Of a stretch of 64,000 bases of DNA, positions 26,081 to 34,044 are shown piece by piece. The stretch's first letter is position 1; every line of letters starts with the position of its first letter. Below the pieces are notes generated by a model. That model had not been told where the DNA came from and did not search any database. It saw only the letters and a list, made by a program, of their open reading frames with translations. This DNA is from Verrucomicrobia subdivision 3 bacterium UBA693 (GTDB lineage Bacteria; Verrucomicrobiota; Verrucomicrobiia; Limisphaerales; UBA8199): positions 14,958 through 78,957 of the forward strand of contig DBMR01000026.1 in the NCBI GenBank assembly GCA_002298785.1. The letters are read 5' to 3'. A program made the position numbers and the translations under genes.

Positions 26081-26464
26081 TCAAGGCACCGGTACCGCCG
26101 CCACTGTGGCGGGTCCCGCATAGCGCCGCTCTGTTTCCGGGCTCGGCCGCTCCAAGCCTACCGGTTCCGTCAGCCGGACCACTTGTCCCAGCGGCGGCGG
26201 CGCCAGCCCGAACACCCGGTTCCGGGCTCTTAAATTATCCGGGGAACTCAAAAAGCTCAGTTGCTTGCGCAGCTCTTCGTTCTTGAACTGCAGCTCGGTC
26301 AGCTTGCGTTCCCGCTTCAAAATCTGTTGTCCCAGTTCATTCAGCACGGTCTTCTGCCAGACATAGCCCACCCCAAACCCGCCAATCGCCAGGCACAACA
26401 GCACCGCCTTCACCGCCGGTCCAAACCGGAGGGCTGCTGAACTTGATTTCCGATTCCGTGCCAT
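26081..26464 (-). CDS. FtsL/FtsB-like divisome protein
   Basis: A 127-residue single-pass protein: a short basic N terminus, one hydrophobic helix (about 18-36), then a heptad-like coiled coil (about 40-75: ILKRERKLTELQFKNEELRKQ) and a Pro-rich tail. The position between rsmH and ftsI and this architecture are those of FtsL. Sequence conservation in the family is low, so FtsL versus FtsB is not certain. It starts six bases after rsmH and is followed by a 126-base gap before ftsI. Confidence 0.75.
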   Translation of the reverse strand: MARNRKSSSAALRFGPAVKAVLLCLAIGGFGVGYVWQKTVLNELGQQILKRERKLTELQFKNEELRKQLSFLSSPDNLRARNRVFGLAPPPLGQVVRLTEPVGLERPSPETERRYAGPATVAAVPVP

Positions 26465-26470
26465 ACTCGC

Positions 26471-27397
26471 TCACACTTTCTCCAACACCCGCAACTGCGC
26501 GCTGCGACTGCGCGGATTCTCCGCCAGTTCGCGTGCGCCCGGACAAATCGCCTTTCGCGACACCCACCGCAGTTCCGGCGTCCGCGGTCGCCGCAGCTCC
26601 GGCACATCGACCGGCCCGTCAAAGTCGTAGTCCCGCGCGCGCTCACGTCCAAAGTCTTTCACCATCCGGTCTTCCAACGAGTGAAACGTGATGACCGCCA
26701 ACCGTCCGCCCGGCTTCAACAATGCCGTCACATCGGCCAAAGCCCGCTCCAGCGAACCCAACTCATCGTTCACCGCCAGGCGCAAGGCCTGAAAAACTTT
26801 CGTGCCCGGATGCGTCCGGCCCCGCCGCGGCAGTATCCTCTCCAACAACTCAGCCAATTGCCGCGTCCGCGTAAACCGCCGCTGACCCCGGTCTTGCACG
26901 ATGGCCCGGGCCACCCGCCGCGAGTCCCGCTCGCCGCCGAACCGCCAGAAAATCTCCGCCAACGCCTCGGCATCCCGCTGATTCAACAAATCCGCGGCGG
27001 TCAACTCCTGGCGTGTGTCCATCCGCATGTCCAGCGGTCCGTCCTGCTGAAAACTGAATCCGCGCTCCGCCACGTCCAACTGCGGCGAACTCACGCCCAG
27101 GTCCAACAGCACCCCATCGCACGTGCCGGCTCCAATCCACTTACCCAGGTCCGCAAAATTTCCGCGCCGCAACTCAAAGCGCCCCGCAAACGGCGCCAAC
27201 CGCTCCCGGGCCGCCTCAAGAGCGGCGCCATCGCGATCGCATCCAGACAGCCAGCCCTTCGGCGAACTCGCGGCCAAAATGGCTGCCGCGTGTCCACCCC
27301 CACCGACCGTGCCGTCGACGTACCGCCCGCCGTCCGCCGGTTTCAGCGCGGCCAGCACCTCGTCCAGCAACACTGATCTGTGTTCGAAGGTCGCCAC
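26471..27397 (-). CDS. rsmH: 16S rRNA (cytosine-1402-N4) methyltransferase RsmH
   Basis: A 308-residue S-adenosylmethionine-dependent methyltransferase, formerly MraW. The opening HRSVLLDEVLAAL, the SAM-binding DGTVGGGGHAAAIL, LLDLGVSSPQLD, the GFSFQQDGPLDMRMD-like block and the C-terminal ITFHSLEDRMVKDF are all present. It methylates C1402 of 16S rRNA in the decoding centre. As usual it is the first enzyme gene of the dcw cluster, here separated from mraZ by an additional small gene three bases upstream. Confidence 0.97.
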   Translation of the reverse strand: MATFEHRSVLLDEVLAALKPADGGRYVDGTVGGGGHAAAILAASSPKGWLSGCDRDGAALEAARERLAPFAGRFELRRGNFADLGKWIGAGTCDGVLLDLGVSSPQLDVAERGFSFQQDGPLDMRMDTRQELTAADLLNQRDAEALAEIFWRFGGERDSRRVARAIVQDRGQRRFTRTRQLAELLERILPRRGRTHPGTKVFQALRLAVNDELGSLERALADVTALLKPGGRLAVITFHSLEDRMVKDFGRERARDYDFDGPVDVPELRRPRTPELRWVSRKAICPGARELAENPRSRSAQLRVLEKV

Positions 27398-27400
27398 CGT

Positions 27401-28009
27401 TCATCGTCGCTCCACTCGTTGCGCGCCAAATAACTCCCGGGCCGTGCGCTCCAGCGCCAGCACGGCGCCCGTCCCGCGTTGCAGCGCCCGTCGTCCCGCG
27501 CTGGTCTTCGCCGGCGTCGGAGCCGGCGCTGGGGTCACCACATCGCAATCGGTCAAATCACTGCGCACCACCCGCACCATGTCCAGGCAAAGTTCGCGCT
27601 GCACTGGACCCAGTCCCGCGGCACGCTGTCTCGGCGCCCGCTTCATCCGCGGCTTCCAGCGGCTAAGCGATTCCCAAATCCGGCGCGGCCAACTCCGCAC
27701 CCGCGTCACATGCGCCACAAACGGCATCTCCCGCTGCAGCGCGACTGGGGCTTTTGGCGCGGGCGCTGCGGTCGGCTCGGACTTGTCCGTCTTCGCCGGT
27801 TTCACCACGACCGGCTCTGCTGCCGCAACCGGCACCGCGGACGGCGTTTCGCTCTCGGGCTTCTCGTGCGGATGAATCGTCGCGCGAAACGGATTCTTCC
27901 GCGGGCTGAACTTCGGCAGCAACCGTTCAGCGGTCACTTCATATCGAGCCGCCGATCCACTCAGGCCCATCAAACTCCTGCCTGCCGCCAGCAATTTATA
28001 TAAGCTCAT
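27401..28009 (-). CDS. Uncharacterised protein inserted between mraZ and rsmH
   Basis: A 202-residue basic protein with no recognised domain. The N terminus (MSLYKLLAAGRSLMGL, then RLLPKFSPRKNPF) looks ordered and conserved-like; the middle is a Pro/Ala/Lys-rich linker (about 50-90); the C-terminal half is Arg/Trp-rich with a predicted helical end. There is no signal peptide and no membrane helix. It is packed into the operon with three-base gaps on both sides, so it is almost certainly co-expressed with mraZ and rsmH. From memory, similar small proteins starting with an LYKLL-AGRSL-GLKG-like sequence are found at this place in other Verrucomicrobia; no function is known to me. Confidence 0.75.
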   Translation of the reverse strand: MSLYKLLAAGRSLMGLSGSAARYEVTAERLLPKFSPRKNPFRATIHPHEKPESETPSAVPVAAAEPVVVKPAKTDKSEPTAAPAPKAPVALQREMPFVAHVTRVRSWPRRIWESLSRWKPRMKRAPRQRAAGLGPVQRELCLDMVRVVRSDLTDCDVVTPAPAPTPAKTSAGRRALQRGTGAVLALERTARELFGAQRVERR

Positions 28010-28012
28010 GGT

Positions 28013-28480
28013 TCACCCCATCAGTCTCATGGCTTCCGCCGCCATCAACGAATCGGTGGCTTTAACCCGTTCGTAACGGGCCGGATTCCAAATCTCAAAT
28101 TTGTCCAGCAACCCCACCAACATCGCCTCGTTGGTGATATCTGCCGCTTTGGCCATGCGATCCGGCAGGCAAATCCTTCCAGCCTTGTCTACCGTCACCA
28201 TCTCCGATTCCGTGCCGATATACCGCTTCAGCGGCACTTTGCTCGGATCCGCGTTCGCCATGGCTTCCAGTTGCGCCATCAGCTTCTCCATTTCCTTGGG
28301 CGGCAATACCCGAAGGCACGTGCCTTCCTTCGATTGCGGCCAGGTCACCAATGCAAATTCAATCACATCTTCCCCCGGACGCCACTTGGCAGGTATCTGC
28401 AGCCGACGCTTATCGTCCACTCCATGGAGATAAAACGACGTGTAATACGAGGCCGCGTTATTTGTCTTTTCCGGGTCCAT
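28013..28480 (-). CDS. mraZ: Transcriptional regulator MraZ
   Basis: A 155-residue protein (from the ATG at 28480) with two AbrB-like swapped-hairpin repeats, each ending in an IPAKWR/LPDRMAK-type motif (RRLQIPAKWR and GRICLPDRM). MraZ is the DNA-binding regulator of the dcw operon and of itself, acting at TGGG repeats. Four such repeats at exact 10-base spacing are found just upstream (28518-28552). A GTG at 28510 would add ten residues; the ATG is preferred because it leaves the operator in the untranslated leader. The gene is followed three bases later by the unknown 202-residue gene. Confidence 0.92.
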   Translation of the reverse strand: MDPEKTNNAASYYTSFYLHGVDDKRRLQIPAKWRPGEDVIEFALVTWPQSKEGTCLRVLPPKEMEKLMAQLEAMANADPSKVPLKRYIGTESEMVTVDKAGRICLPDRMAKAADITNEAMLVGLLDKFEIWNPARYERVKATDSLMAAEAMRLMG

Positions 28481-28517
28481 CAAACTATTCACAGGGCTCC
28501 ACGAACTCACTCAAACG

Positions 28518-28552
28518 CCCCATTACGCCCCACTTTTAACCACATTGCCCCA
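28518..28552 (-). promoter_or_regulatory. MraZ operator: four TGGG-type boxes at 10-base spacing
   Basis: On the minus strand TGGGGCAATG, TGGTTAAAAG, TGGGGCGTAA and TGGGGCGTTT follow one another without gaps. Three boxes are TGGGG; the second is degenerate (TGGTT) because it overlaps the -10 hexamer. E. coli MraZ binds TGGGN repeats separated by five bases, the same geometry. Autorepression of the dcw promoter is therefore expected. Confidence 0.85.
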
Positions 28553-28561
28553 CAAGGTCAA
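28533..28561 (-). promoter_or_regulatory. Candidate sigma-70 promoter of the dcw cluster
   Basis: TTGACC (28556-28561) and TAAAAG (28533-28538) on the minus strand are separated by 17 bases; matches to consensus are 5/6 and 4/6. The start of transcription would fall near 28526, inside the MraZ box array. Confidence 0.6.
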
Positions 28562-28828
28562 TGATTTTCGTAGGCGTTTATTCAAAAGTTATTCACAATT
28601 CCCATGGCCTTGGGGATAATTCCGGTCTCTTTTCGACCCGAATCCTCTCCTTTATCGTTATCCGTCAATCACCCTTCTCTTACCGGTTTCCCCCATGCCG
28701 CCCCACTCCAACACACCCCCCTCCCCCGCCCATGAAGTGCTTTTTCCTGTCTCCGAATGACTTCCCGCGCTAGGTTGATAGATAGAGATGTATTTCGCCG
28801 ATGACGCAGCGCTCCAGGACCGGTACGG

Positions 28829-29905
28829 ATGAAGACCTCGGATTTTGATTACCAGTTACCGGAGCATTTGATCGCCCAGCATCCCGCCTCCAAGAGGGAT
28901 GCCTCCAGGTTGCTGGTTTACGGACGGGAAACGGGAGCGGTGACGCACGGTCATTTCCGGGACCTGGAGAAATACCTCCGACCGGGCGATCTGCTGGTCA
29001 TGAACAACTCCAAGGTTATCCCGGCCCGGTTGCACGGACGCAACCAACGCACCGGCGGCGAGTTTGAACTGCTGTTGGTGGAGGAAAATGCCCCCAACGA
29101 CTGGTGGGTGATGCTGCGCCCGGGGAAACGCGGGAGGGTGGGCACCCGGATTGACCTGCACCCCCGGACCGTCGGCGCGCCACCGGTGACAGCGGAGGTC
29201 CTGGCGGTGAACGACGAAGGTCATCGCCGTGTGCGCTTCGAGGGAGCTTCAAATATTCTCAATGTACTGGATCAATTTGGCGAGCCGCCTCTGCCCCCCT
29301 ACATCCGGCGCGGGAGTAACGGGCCGATTCCCGAGGACCTGTCGCGCTACCAGACGGTTTATGCCAGCGCTCCCGGCTCGGTGGCCGCTCCCACTGCGGG
29401 CCTGCACTTCACCCCGGAGCGGCTCGAGCGGCTGCGTGAAGCGGGCATTGCCACGGCACAGATTACCCTGCACGTGGGCCTGGGCACTTTCGCGCCGGTA
29501 AAGGCCGAAACCCTGGCCGCGCATCGGATGCACGAGGAACGCTACGAGCTGCGCCCGGAGACGGTTGCCGCCATCCGCCACGCGCGGTCCGGCGGAGGGC
29601 GCGTCATCGCGGTGGGCACTACCACGGTGCGAGTGCTCGAAAGCGTGGCCGAGGCCCACGAGGGCGAACTGGTCCCGGAAACAGGCCGCACCCGGATTTT
29701 CATATTCCCGCCTCGGAATTTTCAGGTGGTGGACGGCTTGATTACCAACTTTCACCTGCCCTGCTCCACGCTGCTGATGCTGGTGAGCGCATTTGCCGCG
29801 CCGGGCGGAACCGGGGGAGTTCGCAGCATACTGGAGCACTATCAAGAGGCTATCCGGAAGGAGTACCGATTCTTTAGCTATGGCGACGCCATGTTGCTGC
29901 TCTGA
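28829..29905 (+). CDS. queA: S-adenosylmethionine:tRNA ribosyltransferase-isomerase QueA
   Basis: A 358-residue enzyme of queuosine synthesis that transfers the ribosyl moiety of SAM to preQ1 at tRNA position 34, giving epoxyqueuosine. Family signatures: FDYQLPEHLIAQHP and ASRLLVYGRETG at the start, VMNNSKVIPARL, the catalytic-core APTAGLHFTPE, TLHVGLGTFAPV, and FHLPCSTLLMLVSAFAG-type ending. Length and order are normal. Other queuosine genes are not in the window. It diverges from mraZ and is followed after 44 bases by a RibD-type reductase. Confidence 0.97.
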   Translation: MKTSDFDYQLPEHLIAQHPASKRDASRLLVYGRETGAVTHGHFRDLEKYLRPGDLLVMNNSKVIPARLHGRNQRTGGEFELLLVEENAPNDWWVMLRPGKRGRVGTRIDLHPRTVGAPPVTAEVLAVNDEGHRRVRFEGASNILNVLDQFGEPPLPPYIRRGSNGPIPEDLSRYQTVYASAPGSVAAPTAGLHFTPERLERLREAGIATAQITLHVGLGTFAPVKAETLAAHRMHEERYELRPETVAAIRHARSGGGRVIAVGTTTVRVLESVAEAHEGELVPETGRTRIFIFPPRNFQVVDGLITNFHLPCSTLLMLVSAFAAPGGTGGVRSILEHYQEAIRKEYRFFSYGDAMLLL

Positions 29906-29949
29906 ATTATGAAGTCGCGCTGGCTCCCAGTTTCGGTCAAACCATCTGC

Positions 29950-30672
29950 ATGCGCATGAAGCCGCAAGCCGGCACATCTCGGCCGCGAGTGCTGCTGCCC
30001 CGGGTCATGATCAACATGGCCATCACGGCCGATGGAAAAATTGCGACCGCCAACCACGCGGTCAGTTCGTTCGGCAGCCCGCGCGATCATGCGGAACTGC
30101 TCCGACTCCGGACCCGGGCCGATGCGGTGATGGCAGGAGCCCGCACGGTCGATCTCAACCCGGTCAACCTCGGGAGCGGCGGCGAACGCTATCGCCGGGC
30201 CCGACGTCGGGCGGGGCGGACGGATGAACCGCTGCGAATTGTCGTTTCGCGTTCGGGGACGTTGGACCCCGAGGCGGAGATCTTTCGCCACCGTTTCTCG
30301 CCCATCATTGTGTTGACGACCCGGCGGGCGGGTCCGCAGAACCTGCGGCGGCTCCGGTCGGTCGCGGATGAAGTGCGCTGTTTCGGCGACAAGGAGATAG
30401 ATTTTCCGCGGGCGCTGGCCTGGCTGCGCAAGGCCTACCACGTTCGGCACTTGTTATGCGAAGGCGGTGGTCAACTCAATGACGCCCTGTTCCGCGCCGG
30501 TTTAGTGGCGGAATTGCACCTCACCATATGCCCCTTTATTTTCGGCGGACGCCACGCGCCGACGCTGGCGGACGGCCTGGGCGTCTCGCGACTGGCGCAG
30601 GCACGGCTTTTCCGGCTGGCCTCCCGGCGCCGGGTCGGGGCTGAAGTGTACCTGGTATATTTAAAAAGCTAG
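29950..30672 (+). CDS. RibD C-terminal-domain reductase
   Basis: A 240-residue stand-alone member of the RibD_C/dihydrofolate-reductase-like superfamily. It shows PRVMINMAITADGKIA at the start of the fold, DAVMAGARTVDLNPVNL, and the NADPH-site LLCEGGGQLNDALF. In riboflavin synthesis such domains reduce the ribosyl of the diaminopyrimidine intermediate; here the deaminase domain of RibD is absent, as in many orphan paralogues, so the actual substrate is uncertain. Its TAG stop is shared head-on with the stop of the next, convergent gene in the palindrome CTAG. Confidence 0.85.
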   Translation: MRMKPQAGTSRPRVLLPRVMINMAITADGKIATANHAVSSFGSPRDHAELLRLRTRADAVMAGARTVDLNPVNLGSGGERYRRARRRAGRTDEPLRIVVSRSGTLDPEAEIFRHRFSPIIVLTTRRAGPQNLRRLRSVADEVRCFGDKEIDFPRALAWLRKAYHVRHLLCEGGGQLNDALFRAGLVAELHLTICPFIFGGRHAPTLADGLGVSRLAQARLFRLASRRRVGAEVYLVYLKS

Positions 30673-31229
30673 CTCGCGGCCGGCGTCGCTCCCGGCCCGC
30701 CCGAACTCGCGTCCACCAGCCGACCGCTCAACCACAGCAGGTCCGAGATCCGGTTCAGGAAGATGATGATTTCCGGATTCTGGAGCTGGCCCGATTCATG
30801 CAGGGCGCACACGCCGCGTTCCGCCCGGCGACAAACGGTCCGCGCCAGGTCCAGCGCGCCCGACCCCAGGCTGTCCCCCGGCATGGCCCAACCCCGGAAA
30901 GCGATGTCCCGCGCTTCGACTTCCGCAATCATGGCTTCGGCCCGGGCGGTGAGTTCGGTCGTCACCCGCGGGAAACCGTCCCGCACGTAGCGTTCCAAAT
31001 CCTGAGTATCCGTGGCCAGTTCGCCCATCAAGGTGATCAAGTGCTTTTGCAGCTCCGCCAGCCAGCCGCGCACGGGTTCCAGGGTTACGGTAGCCCGCGC
31101 CAATCCCAACGCGGCGTTTAATTCGTCCACCGTGCCATAGGCCTCGACCCGCGGATGACACTTCGACACGCGCCGATTATACATCAGTGCGGTGGTTCCA
31201 TGGTCGCCGGTTTTTGTGACAATGCTCAC
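30669..31229 (-). CDS. PduO-type cob(I)alamin adenosyltransferase
   Basis: A 186-residue five-helix-bundle enzyme that makes adenosylcobalamin from cob(I)alamin and ATP. The ATP loop is TKTGDHGTTALMYNRR near the N terminus, followed by VEAYGTVDELNAALG, and the ARTVCRRAERGV helix with ILFLNRLSDLLW-like end (IIIFLNRISDLLWL). It lies convergent with the RibD-like gene, overlapping by four bases. No B12-dependent enzyme or riboswitch is seen nearby. Confidence 0.93.
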   Translation of the reverse strand: MSIVTKTGDHGTTALMYNRRVSKCHPRVEAYGTVDELNAALGLARATVTLEPVRGWLAELQKHLITLMGELATDTQDLERYVRDGFPRVTTELTARAEAMIAEVEARDIAFRGWAMPGDSLGSGALDLARTVCRRAERGVCALHESGQLQNPEIIIFLNRISDLLWLSGRLVDASSGGPGATPAAS

Positions 31230-31379
31230 AGCCGCAAGCTTAGAGGATCAGGTCCGGCTGTCAAAGATTCGCCGGCGCCCGCCATCCGCCAGGATTGGGC
31301 CGGGCCAGCGCCCAAATCCAGCCCGGCGGCATTTGCTTTCGGCCCGGGTTTTACCTAATTTCCGGGCAGACGAACTTTT

Positions 31380-31619
31380 ATGAATCCGAAACTGCTGTTG
31401 AAGACCATCTTTTTGATGGCGGTGTTACTGCTCCTGGTCCTCATGGGCATGAATAACCGCCAGAATATCGACCTTTCCCTGCCGCCACTTTTCAAGAACG
31501 AGCGACTGCCCGCCGCGATCATGTACTTTGGGTTTTTCGCCACTGGAGTGCTTTGCGGAACCGTTCTGACCGCCGGTGGCGGGAAGCGTTCCGCGGGCAA
31601 ATCACGGTCGGAAAAGTGA
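31380..31619 (+). CDS. Small LapA/DUF1049-like membrane protein
   Basis: A 79-residue protein with two hydrophobic helices (about 7-24 and 46-64) separated by a short NNRQNIDLSLPP loop, the pattern of the LapA (DUF1049) family, whose E. coli member works in lipopolysaccharide assembly. The tail is Lys/Ser-rich and cytoplasmic. Family assignment rests on architecture and the N-x-x-x-I/V pattern, so it is moderate. It precedes an outer-membrane protein by 45 bases, with an AT-rich hairpin between them. Confidence 0.7.
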   Translation: MNPKLLLKTIFLMAVLLLLVLMGMNNRQNIDLSLPPLFKNERLPAAIMYFGFFATGVLCGTVLTAGGGKRSAGKSRSEK

Positions 31620-31627
31620 TTTTTATT

Positions 31628-31654
31628 TACAAAATGATGCATTTTGTATTTTTT
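31628..31654 (+). terminator. AT-rich 9-bp hairpin followed by a T tract
   Basis: TACAAAATG (31628-31636) and CATTTTGTA (31640-31648) are exact complements with a 3-base loop, followed by TTTTTT. It may end the LapA-like transcript; the stem is AT-rich, so an operator for the next gene, which starts 10 bases downstream, is also possible. Confidence 0.45.
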
Positions 31655-31664
31655 CAGGGCCTCT

Positions 31665-32648
31665 ATGAACTCGGAACCTTTTGGTGTTGGTAGTCATCCC
31701 GCCCGTGTCCTCCCCCGGTTGGACACTCCGGCGCGCGCGCTGGGCGCAATCGCTGTTACGCTAGGCGCGCTCACGCTGCCCGCTTTAGCCTCGGAAAACG
31801 TCCCGCACCGGCCGTTCGCTTACCTCGCGAACATGCCGGAAAAAGGGCAATTGGTGGTGGGAATTCTTTATGAGGAATCCGAAGCATACCGGATCATGGC
31901 GCCGCGCAACCAGTACGACGTCACCTACAAGCAGGACGGAGAAAGCTACGGCATCGACACCACGCAGGGCTATTTGACTTTCCAATACGGCCTGAAAGAA
32001 CGCTGGGCCCTGGACCTGAGCGTGGGCGGCACCACGGTCGGCTCCCGGTCGTTCACCCAAGGCAACGTCGAGTCCACCACCGGCCTGATGGATATCGGTT
32101 TCGGAGTACGCTACCTGATCTGGAAGGAGTCCGACGATAGCCCGAAATGGATGCCCACCCTGGTCTTCCGCGCCGGGGCGGTGTTACCGGGAACGTATAA
32201 CAAGGATTTCCCATTCGCCCCCGGCATGCGCTCCGCCGCCATCGAACCGGAATTCCTGGCCAAGAAACATTTCGGCTGGACCGGGTTCGGGGCTTATACC
32301 GATTTGCTTTACCGCTGGAATAAGACCATCGGCAACGACCAATACATGGCGGCCGTCGGCCTGTTCCAGGAAATCAAAGGCTGGGAGATTGACGTCGGCT
32401 ATCGCCATATGCAATCGCTCGCCGGTGAGGATATTTCGTACGATCCCAACGATCCCACCTCTCTCGATTACCCGCGTAATGTGCGCGAAATCAATGATGC
32501 CATCGAAGCGGGCTTTTCCTACACCACCAGCAAGCACCACATCCGCCTGGGCTTCCACACCCGCACTATTGTGGACGGCACCAACACAGATCGGAAGTTC
32601 TGGATCGGTGGTTCGGTGGATTTCCCGCTGGGTCCGTGGGGGAAATAA
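31665..32648 (+). CDS. Predicted outer-membrane beta-barrel protein
   Basis: A 327-residue exported protein. A signal peptide of about 45 residues ends near LPALASE. The mature part alternates short amphipathic strands rich in aromatic residues and Gly (YLTFQYGLKERWALDLSVGG, MDIGFGVRYLIW, EIDVGYRHMQ, FWIGGSVDFPLG), which is typical of transporter-like outer-membrane barrels of the MetA-pathway/phenol-type group. The final residue is not Phe, so barrel assembly is inferred only from strand pattern. The ATG at 31665 is chosen; a TTG at 31644 would add seven residues. Substrate unknown. Confidence 0.7.
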   Translation: MNSEPFGVGSHPARVLPRLDTPARALGAIAVTLGALTLPALASENVPHRPFAYLANMPEKGQLVVGILYEESEAYRIMAPRNQYDVTYKQDGESYGIDTTQGYLTFQYGLKERWALDLSVGGTTVGSRSFTQGNVESTTGLMDIGFGVRYLIWKESDDSPKWMPTLVFRAGAVLPGTYNKDFPFAPGMRSAAIEPEFLAKKHFGWTGFGAYTDLLYRWNKTIGNDQYMAAVGLFQEIKGWEIDVGYRHMQSLAGEDISYDPNDPTSLDYPRNVREINDAIEAGFSYTTSKHHIRLGFHTRTIVDGTNTDRKFWIGGSVDFPLGPWGK

Positions 32649-32786
32649 CGGGGAACCTGCGCCGAAGACGCAGTCGCCCGAGGTCGGAAATCGAGTTGGG
32701 ATAGGTTACCACTGCCTCACGCGGTAGAAGCCTTGGCCGCTCGGGGTCTCCGAACCAGGATGTCTACCCTTCGAAGCGCCCTTTGT

Positions 32787-32987
32787 TCACCGCACTTCCA
32801 TTAGAGCGGTGCCACCGGCCTGGATTAGGCCATCCAGAAGCGACCCCTTGAGGTACTCATTTTCGCGGACAGTTTGCTGCTCCCGCAGACGCGCGGCTTC
32901 CGTCTGCGAAGGTCGGAAATAAGCACAACCGGAACCAAAGAGAACTCCTGCCACCAGTAGGCACAAAATCAAATGTTTGCGCCGCAT
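32787..32987 (-). CDS. Small lipoprotein
   Basis: A 66-residue protein starting at the ATG at 32987 with a clear lipoprotein signal (MRRKHLILCLLVAGVLFGSGC, Cys21 after LFGS). The mature part is about 45 residues, helical and charged (AARLREQQTVRENEYLKG). The frame is open 120 bases further upstream, but that extension does not look like protein. No family recognised. The promoter should be in the 247-base spacer after the start; nothing specific is seen there. Confidence 0.65.
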   Translation of the reverse strand: MRRKHLILCLLVAGVLFGSGCAYFRPSQTEAARLREQQTVRENEYLKGSLLDGLIQAGGTALMEVR

Positions 32988-33234
32988 ATGGTTTACCTGG
33001 ATTTTTCCAACGGCACGTTGCTTTTCGCTCCGGAATTGTTGCCGTTCCCCTTTTTCCGAGCCATTCATGCTCAGCCTCAGTAAGGCCCACTTTGCTCCTG
33101 CCAGCACGCAACATACAAGCTTGAATTTGGACGTCTTTGCCTTTGCATCTTTTGATCGTCTTCGTCCAAGCCTACCCGCAGCCCTTTAGCAGGTATCCTC
33201 CGGGCATCCGCACCAGTGCTCCGCAAGGAGGACT

Positions 33235-33972
33235 TCAATGCCCGTCGGCGAATTGCTTGAACCATGCTTCCGGCTCAGCCCGAAACTCCCGGTCCTCGCC
33301 CCGCCAGGGAAAGCGCAGCGCACTGGCGTGCAAAGCGTGATGCGGCACCAGCAAGGCCTCCGCCTGCGCCGCGGTCAACCGTCCTTCCACCAGCGCCAGG
33401 TAGAGCGTCTCATCACCGCCGTAAATCTTGTCGCCAACGATGGGGAACCCGAGGTGCGCGAGGTGGATGCGAATCTGATGTTTGCGCCCCGTGTGCGGCT
33501 GCACCGTGAGCAGCGAAAACCGCTGCGGCTTGGCGGCGCCGGGTATTGAACGATGGAATCTCCGGACCACCGCAAAATCAGTCCGGGCAGCCGCACCGTC
33601 GGCGCGCACACAATCTTTTATCGCCACGCGGCTCAGCTCATCTTTACCGAGCGCCGCTGTGATGGTTCCCGTTTCCGTTGAAGGATGGCCATAGACAATG
33701 GCGAGGTACTCCTTTTGGACGGCTCGCTGTTCAAACAGGCGTCCCAAATCCCGCGCGACCCCCGGCGCCTTAGCGGCCAAAGTCACCCCGCTGGTTTCCC
33801 GATCCAAACGATTGACCAATTGCGGTTGCGCCCCCTCACCCAAGTACAACCGCAACCGGCTGATCAGGCTCGAGTACGCATCGCCTTTGGTGGGATGGCA
33901 CACCAGGCCGGCGGGTTTGCTGACCACCAGCAATTCCTCATCTTCAAAAAGCACGTCAAAGAGCGGTTCCAC
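33235..33972 (-). CDS. RluA-family pseudouridine synthase
   Basis: A 245-residue RNA pseudouridine synthase. The catalytic Asp is in NRLDRETSGVTLAAK, with VVSKPAGLVCHP at the N terminus and PHTGRKHQIRIHLAHLG and GDKIYGG near the C terminus, all hallmarks of the RluA family. There is no S4 domain, so it resembles RluA/TruC more than RluC/D. The RNA target (23S rRNA or tRNA) cannot be inferred. It diverges from the TMTC-like gene across 72 bases. Confidence 0.92.
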   Translation of the reverse strand: MEPLFDVLFEDEELLVVSKPAGLVCHPTKGDAYSSLISRLRLYLGEGAQPQLVNRLDRETSGVTLAAKAPGVARDLGRLFEQRAVQKEYLAIVYGHPSTETGTITAALGKDELSRVAIKDCVRADGAAARTDFAVVRRFHRSIPGAAKPQRFSLLTVQPHTGRKHQIRIHLAHLGFPIVGDKIYGGDETLYLALVEGRLTAAQAEALLVPHHALHASALRFPWRGEDREFRAEPEAWFKQFADGH

Positions 33973-34044
33973 GGTCCGGAATTAGTTATTTCACACAACC
34001 CATCGGTCGGCTAATTTGCGCCAGTCACATGCTTTTGACCAGCC

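Larger units (their letters stand above)
28481..28828. other. Divergent promoter region between mraZ and queA
   Basis: About 350 bases, more AT-rich than the neighbours. It holds the dcw promoter and MraZ operator at the mraZ end. The rest contains pyrimidine-rich stretches and one DnaA-box-like word but no convincing gene; a 70-codon frame at 28561-28773 on the plus strand has no protein-like character. The queA promoter must lie here but no clear hexamers are seen. Confidence 0.6.

Noticed and set aside
28589..28619. TTATTCACA (fits TTATNCACA) and TGGGGATAA (one mismatch) as DnaA boxes of an origin
   Set aside because: Only one perfect box and one poor one; no dnaA, dnaN or box cluster nearby, and the location at mraZ is not usual for an origin.
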